DNA from: Cyathus striatus
Lineage: Eukaryota; Basidiomycota; Agaricomycetes; Agaricales; Nidulariaceae
Length of the DNA: 64,000 bases
Direction: 5' to 3'
Assembly (NCBI GenBank): GCA_025738555.1
Contig: JAOVFP010000007.1
Span: 1,488,001-1,552,000, forward strand
Under the pieces are notes generated by a model. That model was not told the origin of the DNA. It saw only the letters and a program-made list of their open reading frames with translations, and did not search any database. A program made the position numbers and the translations under genes. This document shows positions 22,865-34,999 of the stretch, piece after piece (position 1 is the first letter of the stretch; each line of letters opens with the position of its first letter).

Positions 22865-24205
22865 ATGCCTCCCAAGTCTAAAGGCCAAGGCCGAACAAGG
22901 ACTTCAGCTAGAGGATCCAAGGCTCCTACTCCTGTGGGTAGTAACCAAGGCACTCCATTGCCTAGCCAGCCCCAAACACCCACACATAGTCGAGATGCCT
23001 CTCCAGCACCATTTCCATGCGCTCATACCCCTGATTCACCAACAACTTCACCTGCATATCCAGTTGTTTTGTCTCCAGTGAAGCAACATCAGTGCCAGAA
23101 CAATAAACTGGTTAAGAATATGTTAGATGTAGAAGTTTGGAACAAACCAGATAGTGAAATAATTGGTGTGTTTGCAAAAAATATTTATTGATTATAGGTT
23201 ACTGATAAATTAATTGTACCTCAGAAGCCACATTTGCTGGGGTGAAAACAGAGACATATAATCACTATAATATCTCTGTAGAGAGGGTTTACACCAAAAG
23301 CATTCCAGAGAAGATTCGATTTGTTTTTACTTGCAAAGTGGACCCTGATAATCATAAACCCCATCACCGAGATCACCAAAAAGATCGTGACGGCACTGGA
23401 AATTTAGTAACTGGGTTGACACAGTGCAATGAACGACTTCAGAAACTTGCCCTTTTACAGAATATGGATGAAGACACAATTCCATACTCTGAGACAGCCC
23501 TCCATACCTTGGTTGCCTTACACTGTGCAGCTAGCAACTGTCCCTTCAACATTGTTAACAACAAATATTACCAACTGCAAGTCAAAATGTTGCATCCAGA
23601 AGCCAAGTTGCCATCAGATAGGACTGTTCAATGAGACACACTGGCACTTTTTCGAAATACTTCACTTCATGTAAAGGAATATTTTTTGGTAGGCATATTT
23701 ACTATTAAATTTATTTATTTTACATGTAATAAAATATTAGAAACATGATAAAATATTAGAAACATGATAAAATATTTCATGCAGTTCTTGACAGTTGGAC
23801 AGCACCAATTACTGTTTCTTATCTTGGACTTGTGATAATTTGATATGAGGATAGACAATTTTTCCGAGCCATTCTCGATTTCATTCAGTATGTTTATTGT
23901 AAGATTTAAATTTAACATTATTAATATTGATTTGGCTTGGAACAAGCTCATAAAGCTGAGTATTTGGCAAAAACAGTTGCTGAATGCTTAAAGCAATTTG
24001 GAATATCTCACCTTGTAAGTAAAATTAATTTTTTTTACTAATATCATACTGATATACACAAGCTTTTATCAATCGGAATGGATAATGCTAGTAACTGCAG
24101 TAAACTAGCTGAAATACTCCCAAAGTATATTCCAACCTTCTGAGGAACAAATTCCTGAGTACATTGCATGGCTCATATTTTAAATCTCATTGCATATTTC
24201 AATTG
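22865..24205 (+). pseudogene. hAT-family transposase relic
   Basis: Starts with a Pro/Thr-rich segment (MPPKSKGQGRTRTS), then after a 59-nt intron (23166-23224) a BED-like zinc-finger region (YNHYNISVERVY, RFVFTCKVDPDNHKPHHRDH). There follows a typical hAT middle (HCAASNCPFNIVNNKYYQLQ, KLPSDRTVQ). A TGA at 23632-23634 interrupts the frame where an arginine is usual. Downstream pieces remain recognisable: LDSWTAPITVSYLGL near 23785-23830, then FFRAILDFIQ, and near 24075-24200 MDNASNCSKLAEIL and CMAHILNLIAY. These correspond to the hAT catalytic core, with several stops and further introns. The C-terminal dimerisation region is missing; the gene is cut off at about 24205 by repeat DNA. Confidence 0.85.
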
Positions 24206-24349
24206 TATGGTGGTTAGGCAATCATAAACAATCATTAATCTGTACTAATTGAATATTGCTATTGTAAGAGTGGCTAGATGATCATAAACAATCATTGATT
24301 TTTCTAATTGAATACAGTGATCATAAGTGGTTTCAAGAGTATATTCACC
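24206..24349. repeat. ATCATAA-type short repeats
   Basis: Repeated units such as GATCATAAACAATCATTRAT separated by ATTGAATATTGCTATTGTAA-like spacers. The same style of unit (TGATCATATGTGATCATTAA) forms the subterminal repeats at 53.8-54.1 and 58.35-58.6 kb, so this is probably the subterminal zone of a related element. Confidence 0.5.
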
Positions 24350-24625
24350 TACTATTACTAGATGTATGGTGATCATAAGTAATCATTGAGTATTTCAAGA
24401 GCATATTTATCTACTATTACTAAATCTAATAGTGATCATAAGTATGGAAAGCTGGAGCACCATGCTCAAACCCATCAACTAAAATCAAATTCCACTCTTC
24501 AGCAAGGTGCTTGCCAATTAACAATCTTGATTTAATTCTTCAGCTAATTTATTTTGGTTAAGAAGTTCAGTTAGTGCGCTCAGGAGTAGGGGAGTATTTG
24601 TCAGTGTTGCAACTTTTGCACTTGT
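24350..24625 (-). repeat. Left copy of an inverted dispersed repeat pair
   Basis: This 275-bp segment is the reverse complement of 29700-29975, by eye at around 90 percent identity over the whole length (for example GATGTATGGTGATCATAAGT, GCATATTTATCTACTATT and GAGTAGGGGAGTATTTGT). A third, older copy of the middle part lies at 1655-1765. The pair could be the ends of one 5.6-kb element or two independent insertions. Confidence 0.8.
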
Positions 24626-26350
24626 GAATAGTATCAGAACTGATATGCATGTAAATAGAAAGCAATGTACCTAATTTAATAATTCTTTATATCTCGACTT
24701 CGAGATACCAGTACCTAGCATGTCGAGTGAGGAAACAGCAGGGAGGGGCTGAGTTCCCACGCCACCTCCCATAATTAAACAAGGGATAAATCAAAACCTA
24801 TTAAAAAACATAACTCCGCGTTAGTACTGGTTTAAAACCCTTTAAACAAATAAAATACATAACCACTTTACCTTTCAAAATAACGTTGCATTCTTTACAC
24901 GAGTACCAAGAACCTAGAATGAACAATATGACTATGACAAAATCAGATGAAATGCAAAGTGTGGATATTGAAGAACACAGACTTACTAAAAATCCCTGAG
25001 ACTCTGAATCCCTGAGACAAGCGAGACAATGAGAGGGAGAGAGCATGAGAAAGGGGGAAGGGAAGCAAGAATGGAAAGAGAATGAGTACCTCAACGGTCA
25101 GAGGTTCACGCAGGAATGGAAAACCGACCTGTTAGACCTATGTAAATGAAATTGATATGAACGGATGATGCTGCTGCATCGGCTGATTACCCGATTAGGA
25201 AGGTAACCAATGGGATGCTCAAATGAGCGCGTGTTGCAGAAAGGGAGCGTGCTGGGTTATGCGCATGATTGGCTGACCGCTGCCTGGGTGCTGACGATGC
25301 GCTATCTTACACATAGGCCGGGGAAACACCGGAGATCAATTAGAAATTTATTACTATGCAATTTGTAAGTAAGTAGATAAGAAAAAGGTATATAGATGAG
25401 CAAGGAGGGAACAAAACGGCAGGAACTGCCAGGCATTCTTCCCCCCACAGATAGGGTGGTATACAGATGAGAATCAGAACTATTTACAAGACATTTTGAC
25501 ACTGAATTATGTACCGAGTTTGCTGAATTGAAATCTGAATACCTTGAAATTTGAATACCTTGACATGTTCTAAGAATAAAACCAAGTTAAACTGATCTAT
25601 AAATAACTTGTTCTATATTTGAAATTGAAATCATTGCGCCCCTCGAACTTACTGAATCTACACCTCAGGATTTAAGCTTATTATTATATTTGGGATTTTG
25701 CATTCTAAGTATTTAAGTATTACTTAAAACTCATCGTGTGACTCAACAGAACATATACATGTGTTTTATAACTGCTATGGGATGTCTTTTGATCATAAGC
25801 ATCTATACTATAATGCATGCTTTTGAGATCTTGAAGCATGCTTATAATGTACACTCTTGCAACTATTTTCAGTGTACTTATACTTATTCTATCTGGTAAT
25901 GTGTGCTCTCAAAATCAGATATTTTCAGATCAGGTTCAAAATTTCATGTACATGAAGTTATGAGTGTGTGTGTTCAAAATAAATTGGTACACTTACTATT
26001 TGGTAATTATGCAATTTAACATTTAATAGTACTCACACCTTATGTGGATATTGATATTTAGAAGATATTGCTTACAGTTGATGCCTGTGAAAATGTGACA
26101 TGCATTCAACATCCCAATGTGTATACTGTTCATATTTTTGATTGTAAATGTCACTGTATATGAAAATAATAGCAAGGTTGCAAAACTAAGCTCAAGCATC
26201 CTGGAAAGTCTACTTTGATAGCCATGCAAATAATATAGAAAGATGCAAAAGTATTGGCTGACATCAAAACTAAGTCTGTAGACATAATTGTATATGGAAG
26301 AGTATGTATAAGCTTAGCAGTCATGTCTTTCATGCCAAATCAAAGGCTAG
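24626..26350. other. No gene seen; possible old LTR-like stretch
   Basis: No protein-like frame stands out. The part from about 24690 to 25500 has a different base texture (GA-rich tract, several CpG) reminiscent of a solo LTR, starting TGTCGAGTGAGG, but I could not find a matching end with a target duplication. From 25500 to 26350 the DNA is AT-rich and featureless. Confidence 0.3.
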
Positions 26351-26358
26351 GTCTAGAC

Positions 26359-28760
26359 TAGTGTTGTGAAACAGCTGACTATAGCTTGGCTCAGCTAGGC
26401 TAGTGCCAGCTAACTCAGCAGCTCAGCTATAATCAGCTTCTTGATGTGCTCTCTTTGTGAGTGAGGGTATCAGAACTGGGATTTGCAGCGCATTGTTTCC
26501 TATAAATATTGAAGGTAAATAAGTTATAAGTCACATAAAATAAAAATTGTAAAGCTCACTGGCAGAACTTGCATATGCACTGCTTTGAAGAGTCCTCCTC
26601 AAAGAATAGCCAAACATCATGAGCAGTCTTCCCATTTTTCAAGCCATTCCATTTCGATTTTGCATTGGCTCGGCATGTGCTGTGAGGTCCACCTCATCGT
26701 GTCTTGCTTTGTGTTCCTGGGGTGGGTAGCCTTGGTAAATTTGCATGAATCAGTGTCTCAACTCCACCATCAAATGGTGTACACATAGATGGAATGGTAC
26801 AAATATGGAACAGTGTATGTATGGCACCTGCATTCTGCAGTGGAATGGCAGTAGTAAAAGGATCTGAGTTATCAACCACTGGAACCATAATAATTTGTGG
26901 ACTTGAGCCATGGATAGGGGCAGGAGGCTGCTGATGTTTAGAGCATGGGGTACAAAGTGCTGCATTTATATTCAGCAGTGTATCTATACAAGTTTGGCAA
27001 TGCTATTAGTTGAATATATGAACACAAGTGTATATTTATTATAATACCTCTTGTTCTGGGACCATAACCAATGTCTGTGTGTCAGCAACTCTGACAGTCT
27101 TCGATTTCCTGCTCCTTGTGTGTGTTGCTTTTTTTTTGCATTAGTAAAAGGGAAAAAAGCGGTACATATCTGGAAATGTATACATACCAGTAGTGTCTTC
27201 AACAGGAAATACAGTTTCAAGAGCACTGTTAGTGTAATGCTTTCGACGAATATATCTTGTTCTCATAGCAGGTAGTGGGGAGTAAATGACGATAAAGTTT
27301 TCTGTTGAATATAATGCCAGACTTCCCATTTATATATGAAAAGCAATGAAGAATTAGACAGAACATTGAAGAATTGTCAATCACCTTGTAATTTCGCCAA
27401 AATGTGACACATTAATTGAATTATAATGTCTAATGTTGTAGAATGTTTCAATATGTCCACCAGAGACTCATTTCCATCGTCATATTTGCTATACAATGAC
27501 AATGTACAAGGGGTAACCTACTTGTTTGAAGATTGCAGGGTAATGGAAAGCTGAAGAATATGGCAGAATACTTACCATTGTGGACATTAATTTTGCACCT
27601 TTTATAGTAGTGGCAAAATATGAACCTCATTGAAATGATCTCTGAACTGTAAGTCATCCTGTTTCATTGTAATAGTGGGGCTGGAACAAATTGTCGGTCA
27701 AAAACCCAAGCGGCCAGTGATCATTGAAAAATCCATTAAATTAACAGAGTAAATGAAATATACATTCAGAATTATAGGTAGTGAATACAATGATTGTGTT
27801 TCAGCATTAAAGGAGTGTAGAGGAAGCATGGAGGGAGCATGGAGGAAGTGCAGAGGAGGTCAGACTGTTGTGGGACATTAAGTGTTGTTGAAGGGGAAAC
27901 TGTTGTTTCAGCGAGTGCAACTGGGTCCATCAGTCACTAGTGGCTTTGAATCGAGAGTGTAAGTCTTGAGGATAAGTTTGAGATTGGTTTGAGAAATGTG
28001 AGATTACAGGTCTTGATGAAGATGGGGTTGTCGAGAGCGAATACGAGTGATATGGATGGATATTGTCAACCTAAAGGTGCTCTTCCTGAGCTACTTGACC
28101 TTCGTCAAGCAATGGAGAGTGGAAATGGGTATGAACTGATGTGGTGTATTCAACTGAGGGAATGTAGCTAGCTACAGAGGGGTTTATATATGTAAATATC
28201 TATGTGAGTCATATAAAATTTAAAAGGTAAATTAGGATAAAGAAAAACATAGCCTTGAGGGGATGCGTGCGGCAATGCATGTTGAGTGTTGTTGCTTTTC
28301 TGCCATTGTCGATTGCTAAGTCCGATTCCATGGGTGTTGTCCGAGCCGAATCTGGATGTTTGCTTTTGGGGTTGTTTGGTTCGGCACGTGACTTGTTGGT
28401 TTCAGAACACATCGAGTTTGGTGGAATAACTTTTATATTCCTCTGACTTCATCGTTCTCCATCTTCGATCTGCCCTGTTTGGCATGCATGCACAATGGTC
28501 TGGTATGTGTTTCCTTTGTATTATTATTAAGATTCTGACGTGGACTATGTATTATAGGTGATTTCATATGTAGGCCACTGACAGGCCTTACACTGTCTCA
28601 TGCATGGAAGCATTTCCTAATCAGGAAGGGAATCAGCTAATTCCATTAGCTGGGCAGCTAGCTGCCTGAGCCGTTAGCTGTAAAACTGGCTATGGCTAAG
28701 CTAGAAACCAGCTCGGCTCAGGCAGCTAGGGGGCTACAAGCCAAGCTGTCAACAATACTA
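26359..28760. mobile_element. hAT element with 8-bp target duplication, defective
   Basis: Ends are TAGTGTTGTGAAACAGCT on the left and, inverted, TAGTATTGTTGACAGCT on the right. Both are followed inward by AGCT-rich motifs (GGCTCAGCTAGG, CAGCTCAGCT). The 8-mer GTCTAGAC flanks it on both sides (26351-26358 and 28761-28768), as expected for hAT. Near the left end a broken BED-domain coding segment survives. The rest of the 2.4-kb interior has no transposase core, so the element is non-autonomous. It lies between the inverted repeats at 24.35 and 29.7 kb. Confidence 0.82.
26560..27330 (-). pseudogene. BED zinc-finger N-terminal relic of a hAT transposase
   Basis: Minus-strand reading gives GKTAHDVWLFFEEDSSKQCI then CKFCQ, a BED-type finger start (W-FF then C-x2-C), with a following piece around 26505 (KQCAANPSSDTLTHKE) that could supply the rest after an intron. 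Upstream in the same frame are VPVVDNSDPFTTAIPLQNAG and more, interrupted by a TGA at the KTR-stop-GG position (about 26694). Further upstream exon-like pieces reach about 27330. It belongs to the hAT element around it. Confidence 0.6.
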
Positions 28761-28768
28761 GTCTAGAC

Positions 28769-29699
28769 ATAAAGTGATAACATCTGAATAATTGACCACA
28801 ACATTTATAATCTATTATCAGTGTGTACCTGTAAGGTACACATGACAGGGAGTTGGGCATGAACACATAGTGGTGAAGAGAAGAACACCTGAGATATATG
28901 TGTTAATGATATACTTACTTACTACAGCCTGGGTGTTTACATGGAATGATATTATGGCACTCGCTCAAAGTCAGATATAAATGGGAACTATCTATGAAAT
29001 GTGGGAATTCAGATTATGATTTGGTGGTCATTATTGAGAAATCCTAAGTTGCCATTGATGTGGGGGCAACTTGGAACAGGTTACCCCAGGGTAGATCATG
29101 CAGCACAATTTGACAACTTATACTTGTAACTACTATAGTTTTACTGGATCTGTAGGAACTGTAAAATTTTAAAAGATCCATAGCAATATGTCTCTGGTAT
29201 GTGATTACCCAGAGAAAAAGCTAAATTTCAGTTGCGTGGAACTATAACCAAGAGAAATAACTTCCATATTTGGATAATACATGAGCAATTGTGAGATATT
29301 AATGGCATTATCAAACATGCAACAATTTGATGAAAATGCTGCCCTGAGCTTATTTGTGGAGAACTTTGTACCATTCCAAACATAGATCAGTGGTGTTGTA
29401 CTCAAATTCAGTGTTAATCATGGGACATTCCTGGAAAAGCGGAAAATCTAGTAATATACCACACTGATTCCACCCCCTCCCACTAGACTAGAGTTATATG
29501 AGGATAAATATCATACCTCATATGAAGGGCTATACTCTGACATAAGTCAAAATTTTCGAAATGACACATACAATCATATTAACCTCTTCAATTACATCAC
29601 TTTATCACTAATATCAACCTTCATATAGCATTTCTGTCTATATTAATGAAAGATTTACTGTAGCAGTTATAAAACCATGTGTATATACTAGTACTGTGC
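28769..29699. other. No gene seen
   Basis: AT-rich sequence between the hAT target duplication and the right copy of the inverted repeat. Short open frames (for example minus 29205-29405) do not resemble any family I know. Confidence 0.4.
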
Positions 29700-29975
29700 A
29701 CAAGTGCAAATGTTGCAATACCAACAAATACTCCCCTACTCCCAAGCATACTAGCTGAACATCATAACTGAAATAAATTAGCCAAAGAATTAAATCAAGA
29801 TCATTAATCAGCAAGCAACTTGTTGAAGAGCAGAATTTGATTTTAGTTGATGGGTTTGAGTGTGGTGCTCCAGCTTTCCATACTTATGATCACTATTAGA
29901 TTTAGGAATAGTAGATAAATATGCTCTTGAAATACTCAATGATCACTTATGATCACCATACATCTAGTAATAATG
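29700..29975 (+). repeat. Right copy of an inverted dispersed repeat pair
   Basis: Reverse complement of 24350-24625. It ends with TGATCACTTATGATCACCAT motifs, the same style as subterminal repeats elsewhere in the window, so this end may face outward from an element. Confidence 0.8.
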
Positions 29976-29999
29976 AAGTAATGAGGGGCAGCAAGAAAA

Positions 30000-30480
30000 T
30001 TCCAGGCACACACAAAGGTGTGTGTGAGTTGAGTGTGCACGCTCAGGGTCGAATTTTCATGCTCACCTATTAAGTGTGGAATATCAACCCTGTGCATGAA
30101 TATCTTACTTGTGAGTGTGAATATTCTACACTTGAGCATGAAGAAATCTTAAATGAGTGTGATAATAATATCTTATTAAGCTGATATAGTCCTGTATAGT
30201 ATTTTCTTAAAAGGTGTAAATATAACCCATCACACTCACATTCAAACTCAATTAAATTGAGCATGAATGTGAATAATAAATATGTATTTTACATCCATGC
30301 TCACTCTACAGTAAATATGTGTGAGCATGAATATGTATATATTAATCTTACAGTAAGTATGCATGTGCATGAATTGATTTCACATTCATGCTCACATTCA
30401 AAATTTTAATAGAGTGAGCATGAGTGTGGATATAATACTATCCACACTCACACTCAATCTAATACATATACATGCTCACA
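30000..30480. repeat. Cluster of GAGYRTGAATRTG / CACAYTCAYRCTC repeats
   Basis: Dozens of degenerate units on both strands, such as GAGTGTGCACGCTC, CATGCTCAC, TGAGCATGAATGTGAAT and CACTCACACTCAAT, are packed into about 480 bp. Similar units occur at 12.0-12.3 kb (GAGCGTGCACGCTC) and 1.0-1.5 kb. The packing of short palindromic variants resembles the subterminal zones of the other transposons in the window. No coding potential. Confidence 0.55.
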
Positions 30481-30937
30481 CTTATGGTTATCTACATTTA
30501 TATACATAAAGAAATAAGGCTGGCAAGCGGCACAGCCCACTACCTCAGCAGTTTGACTAGTAAGAGATATTGAATTAAAGGAACCATATATTTAGTATTG
30601 CCCAAGAATGAGAAGGGGAGCAGGGAGAAGGGGAATGAAAATTTTGTAGCTGACACTATGGAACTACCCCAAATAGCTTCGAGGCAATTCAAGTTGTAAT
30701 TGCTGTATTTACTGGAAAAACCCCATTTCAAGATTTAATTCCTGTTGTGCATTGAATTCAAACATATTTTAATACTCAATTGATTAGTTGAACAGGCACT
30801 AGCTTAAACTATCTCGCCGTTACATTGTGTAAGTGTAGTATACTTTACTGACATTTAAGGGGAGTCGGTATATTGTTTATAGCACATGAGAGAATGAATG
30901 GAAAAGTACTAAAACGAACGGTCAAAAGATAGCAATA

Positions 30938-31489
30938 GGGGAAGTCAAACCTAGGTGTTTCATGGCACCAAGGAAATAATGGTAACATGTGAACTTCATT
31001 TCGTATCGTCCTAGGTTTGACAACCCCCGATACAAATGAAGGCAATGATACTTGGTTAGGTCGGGGGATGAACTGAGTCCGAAATTCGAATGCACAATGT
31101 TCTGCGATTGTAGATTATGTAATTATTAAATAGAGATATTGTTTTCTTCAGCTTCCACAATGATTACTTTAACCATGCCTCACAATCACATATCAGAATG
31201 ACAGCAATATGAAAGGGTGGCACTATTAGAAGCATTCATTGTATACTATAGCTGAAGACTGTACGTTAGAACGATTACATTTACAAGGTATATTAGTATA
31301 ACTATCAGGGTCAGTGAGCAATGCAGAATGCACAGCAATGGGCAGATTCAAATTCCGAATTGCCAACCGAGTGTTTACTTGGATCTCGCAACGATGAAGG
31401 AATTAAACCCTTCAGCTGTACCCGTGGGAAGTTATTCATTTCACCATTTGCTTGTATCATATTTTTGTATCGCCAGGTTTGACTTCCTC
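30938..31489. mobile_element. TA-flanked MITE with GGGGAAGTCAAACCTAGG ends
   Basis: Left end GGGGAAGTCAAACCTAGG; right end is its near-perfect inverse (CCAGGTTTGACTTCCTC). TA flanks both (30936-30937, 31490-31491). A further inverted CCTAGGTTTGACAACCCCC block at 31011-31029 suggests a nested or rearranged copy. There is no gene. The ends resemble those of the MITE at 62011 (GGGGAATTCAAAGTTGGC). Confidence 0.72.
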
Positions 31490-32159
31490 TAATATCTTAT
31501 CACACCGGCATATGCATTCACTGATTATCAATCACAGGGTCAAGTAAAATGTCTATAATTAGTGAAAACTAGACTTGTTTTTGGATTGTGATACCTACCT
31601 TATCAAGTAGAACAATTTAATGATAATAAGGTTCCATACAAATCTGATAAATGATTTCAGGTCTGTGGCATACACAAGTGCTACCAAAAATAATAGAAGT
31701 TCCATGCTTTTGAATGCAATCAATATTGTGGCATACATGATACTTTGATGCACATGTTTTGCTTCGTTCTATACTGATATTAGATAGATATCAGTATTGT
31801 ATGTGCTCCATATATAACAGAATGAATTTTTGAAATCTTCATCAGACCCTCTGCCCTCACACTGTCAAGTTTTCAACCATATCAAGCAACAACTAAAAAT
31901 GGTTCTGGTGAGTTACATGTTTGTTACTGAGTTGGGGGTTCTTATCCTGATAAAAAATAAAGGGATTCTTCAAGCATATGTATGCTTACTTTGTGCCAAC
32001 TCAGAAGAGAAAGTGCTCAGGTTCACAAGGTACCAGAAGCTCAAGTGAGACTGAGCACCCATCATCCAAAAAGAAGTGAGTGGACATGCTGGATGATTTA
32101 ATTTGTGAGTATATATTATTATATGATAAAAGTATTCAGTCAATGACAGTTAAATTACA

Positions 32160-33316
32160 GCAACAGGAAAGAAGAATAAAATTAAGAATACTAAGCTTAA
32201 GCATCAACCAAAATCCTCAAAACAATACCAGGAAGATAGTGATTCAATGTCTGAGACTTAGCTATATGAGTTGCTTCTTGCTGCAAAGAAAAAAAAGGCC
32301 AATTTCAGGAAGGAATTGGCTGATAGTAGCAAAACTGTGAAAGAATTGTATGAGTGTACAGCAGATGGGAATTTTTTTCTTTGCACTTCTGCTTCTGGTG
32401 CAGCTGATACTCCCATGGATATCAATGATAGCAATGACACTGTCAATATTGAAGATTTAAGATCTTGGGATGGCTGGCCTAATGGTGATTGGGAAGCCAA
32501 CTATAGTAATCAGTTTGTTGATGCCACAAATAATTTGCATGTACACTGGGCAACAAGATTAAGTGGTGGGTATGGAGGTAGTGCAAAATCAAAACTGTGG
32601 AGCAATAGGAAATGTGTTATGAAAAGATGTCTGGGTATTATCAAATGTGATAATGATGATTGTAAAATTAGAACACATCCAAAGACAAGAATGCCAGCTC
32701 TTACCAAACAACTTAAAGAATCATGTGCCTGTGGTGCTAAAAAAATTCATATTGAATGTGGTGTAAATTCTAAACCATATACATGGTCTGGAGGAGTTCA
32801 TTATGTTAATGGTGTATTTCATACCCATGATAGACCAGGAAACATTATCTCATTACTACCATATGAATTAGAAGATATTGGAGATGTTGTTGAAGCACAT
32901 CCTAATGCAGGACCATTACAGCTTGTTGTTGGGCCTAGGGGAGCTAATGGTCTCCCTAGGAAATCTGTTGCACTTATATCAGAGGCTTTAACAAAAGCTG
33001 ACAAAGTAGGATATGAGCTATGAAAATTGAAGGGACAGACAGGAGATGCTGATGATTTTGTAAAGAACTTTGCAAGATTGAACACCCTGGATTTATTATA
33101 TTTGAACAGTTTGGACAAGTAACAGTTATCTCAGTACAATCTTCATTTATGGCATCACAGCTCATTAAAGATGAGGTAATTGATGGTCCTCTAAATGGTC
33201 TTGTTAGTGATGCAGCCCATGGCTGGTGGAAAGACCATAAATCCCTGCTTATTGTTTCTGCTGTATATTCTCCTGAGCTCGTAATACTATTATTTCACAT
33301 ATTCCTGCTCTGCTGA
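32160..33316 (+). pseudogene. Transposase relic with GCM-like zinc domain
   Basis: The frame from about 32160 runs through a lysine-rich start and a TAG at 32259-32261, then open to a TGA at 33021. It contains a Cys/His-rich region: CVMKRCLGIIKCDNDDCKIR, CACGAKKIHIECG and a HTHDRP motif, resembling the GCM/WRKY-type zinc domains found in fungal Mutator-like transposases. After a -1 frame change near 33072 it continues as EHPGFIIFEQFGQVTVISVQ and LVSDAAHGWWKDHKSLLIVS, the usual start of the catalytic domain with the first aspartate in VSDAAHGWW. The next stop is at 33314. The remainder of the catalytic domain is not recognisable. Family placement is from memory. Confidence 0.72.
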
Positions 33317-33843
33317 CTCTGATAAAGATTATTGATTGCTAATTTCAACTCAAGGTCAGCTCCAAGACATCAGAAGAGGGCTATCCAACCTATGGCATTC
33401 ACACAATCACTGCTTGGTATCAGCAGTTATTCTTTCAAGACACCAACATTCAAACTTTCGAGTCCATTGACTCACATTGGACTAATCTGGTGCTTGGGCT
33501 GTGTTCTAATGACTCGCATTTTTACAAATTCCAACATATACCATGTGTTACAAGCTATGCGAAAACCCGTTATTGGCTACATCTTTTACTGGTCTTTATC
33601 ACAGCGCTCTCATATGATGTGCTTGCAATCTTGACGTGCTCTTAGATTTCTCTGAGCTTCATGAATGGACACCATAAGTTTTTATATTTATATCTATGGT
33701 TGACGACATTTTCTTTAGATTAAATCTTACTTTCATGCCAATTCCCACTGTTCCTTTGATAGATGTAATGTCTGATTCTGAAGCTGCTGGTACGACACTT
33801 ACATTGGTCTATTCAAAAATACTGACTTAATTATCTCACAGAG
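33317..33843. other. Decayed 3' part of the GCM-type transposase region
   Basis: Likely the continuation of the relic gene, but no motif is clear enough to claim. A short piece MSDSEAAG at about 33766-33792 reads like protein. The TIR element at 33850 interrupts the region. Confidence 0.3.
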
Positions 33844-33849
33844 CTTGGT

Positions 33850-34989
33850 CTAAGGCTCCAACTATATACTATACTATACCCTATCCCTATCCCTATCCCT
33901 ATCCATATACTCAAATTCCTACTTTTTCTGTATAGAGTATTTTATAGTGTATAGAGTAAGTATATGGTTAGATTTTATTTGAAGATTTTTGCCACATTAA
34001 GCTTAGATTTAGTCTAGATAATGACATACAGAAGCTACTTATGGTAGTAATGGAGCTTATGCTTCAAAGGTCACTAATAAATACCACTTTTATGCAACCT
34101 TCTACTTTGAAAAATAGATATATAATCCATTAAAATACTTTTAAATTCATCCACTCATTGCAGCAATATAACAGAGGGTGGCAAACAGAGTTCAGATAAA
34201 AATAATAGGCTTCTTAAAAGGTACACTTAGTTGATAGAATTGGCTAAAGTGTCTATTGGATCTTGGTCACACTTCTCAATGAATATTAACAGAGGTTTGG
34301 ATCATAACACTCAAATAGGTGTAAACAGCGAGTCAAAGGAATACAGCACTTTTATCCACTACAGTGCAATATGAACTATAATAAATATTATTGGTACATA
34401 TGTGTCTTACAGATAACTTAGCACAGATGTTCTTATGATATGTCTGCTATTCCACATCAATTGAAAGAATATATTTACACTCTGTAGAGAAAACAGTTAG
34501 TCTGTACCATATAATTGGCCTCATGTTCATTTTAAATACTCAGCTTACTAACATTGTTCTGTACATATTTAATTACAATACATTACATTTTTTGAATACC
34601 AGGTTGCTCTCCCTCCACTTCAAACTTCTCATGAAACTTCAATAGAATCTGAGGATAGACAAATATGCTATCCACTGGCAAATTCTTTGTCTAATAATAT
34701 TTTCAACCCGGAATCTTCTTCCACACACTGAATATAATAACTTTGTGGAATGAAGAAAATGTTACAGCCATAGTAAATTGGTATATAATTGCTTTTGAAA
34801 AGTTAGAACACTTTAAGAACAACTAAATTATTTTAGTAGTGATGACTTCTAAGTCATTTTTAGTGCAATTTATATACCCTATATAATATACCCTATAACC
34901 CTATTTATACTATAAATACACTATAATTACCTTATCCCTATAAATACCCCCTTCAGCTGTATAGGGATAGTATATGGTTGGAGCCTTAG
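33850..34989. mobile_element. Non-coding TIR element with telomere-like CCCTAT repeats
   Basis: Left end CTAAGGCTCCAACTATATAC and right end GTATATGGTTGGAGCCTTAG (34970-34989) are inverted copies, one mismatch over 20 bp. The hexamer CTTGGT flanks both sides (33844-33849, 34990-34995), a possible 6-bp target duplication. Just inside each end sit CCCTAT-type runs in opposite orientation (CCCTATCCCTATCCCTATCC at the left). No gene is visible in the 1.14 kb. Confidence 0.7.
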
Positions 34990-34999
34990 CTTGGTTGTG

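Noticed and set aside
24690..25500. Possible solo LTR starting TGTCGAGTGAGG and ending TTTTGACA
   Set aside because: Candidate 5-bp flanks (TAGCA and CTGAA) do not match.
33870..33905. Interstitial telomere from a chromosome fusion
   Set aside because: The CCCTAT run is short and is mirrored at the other end of a TIR element, so it belongs to the transposon end.
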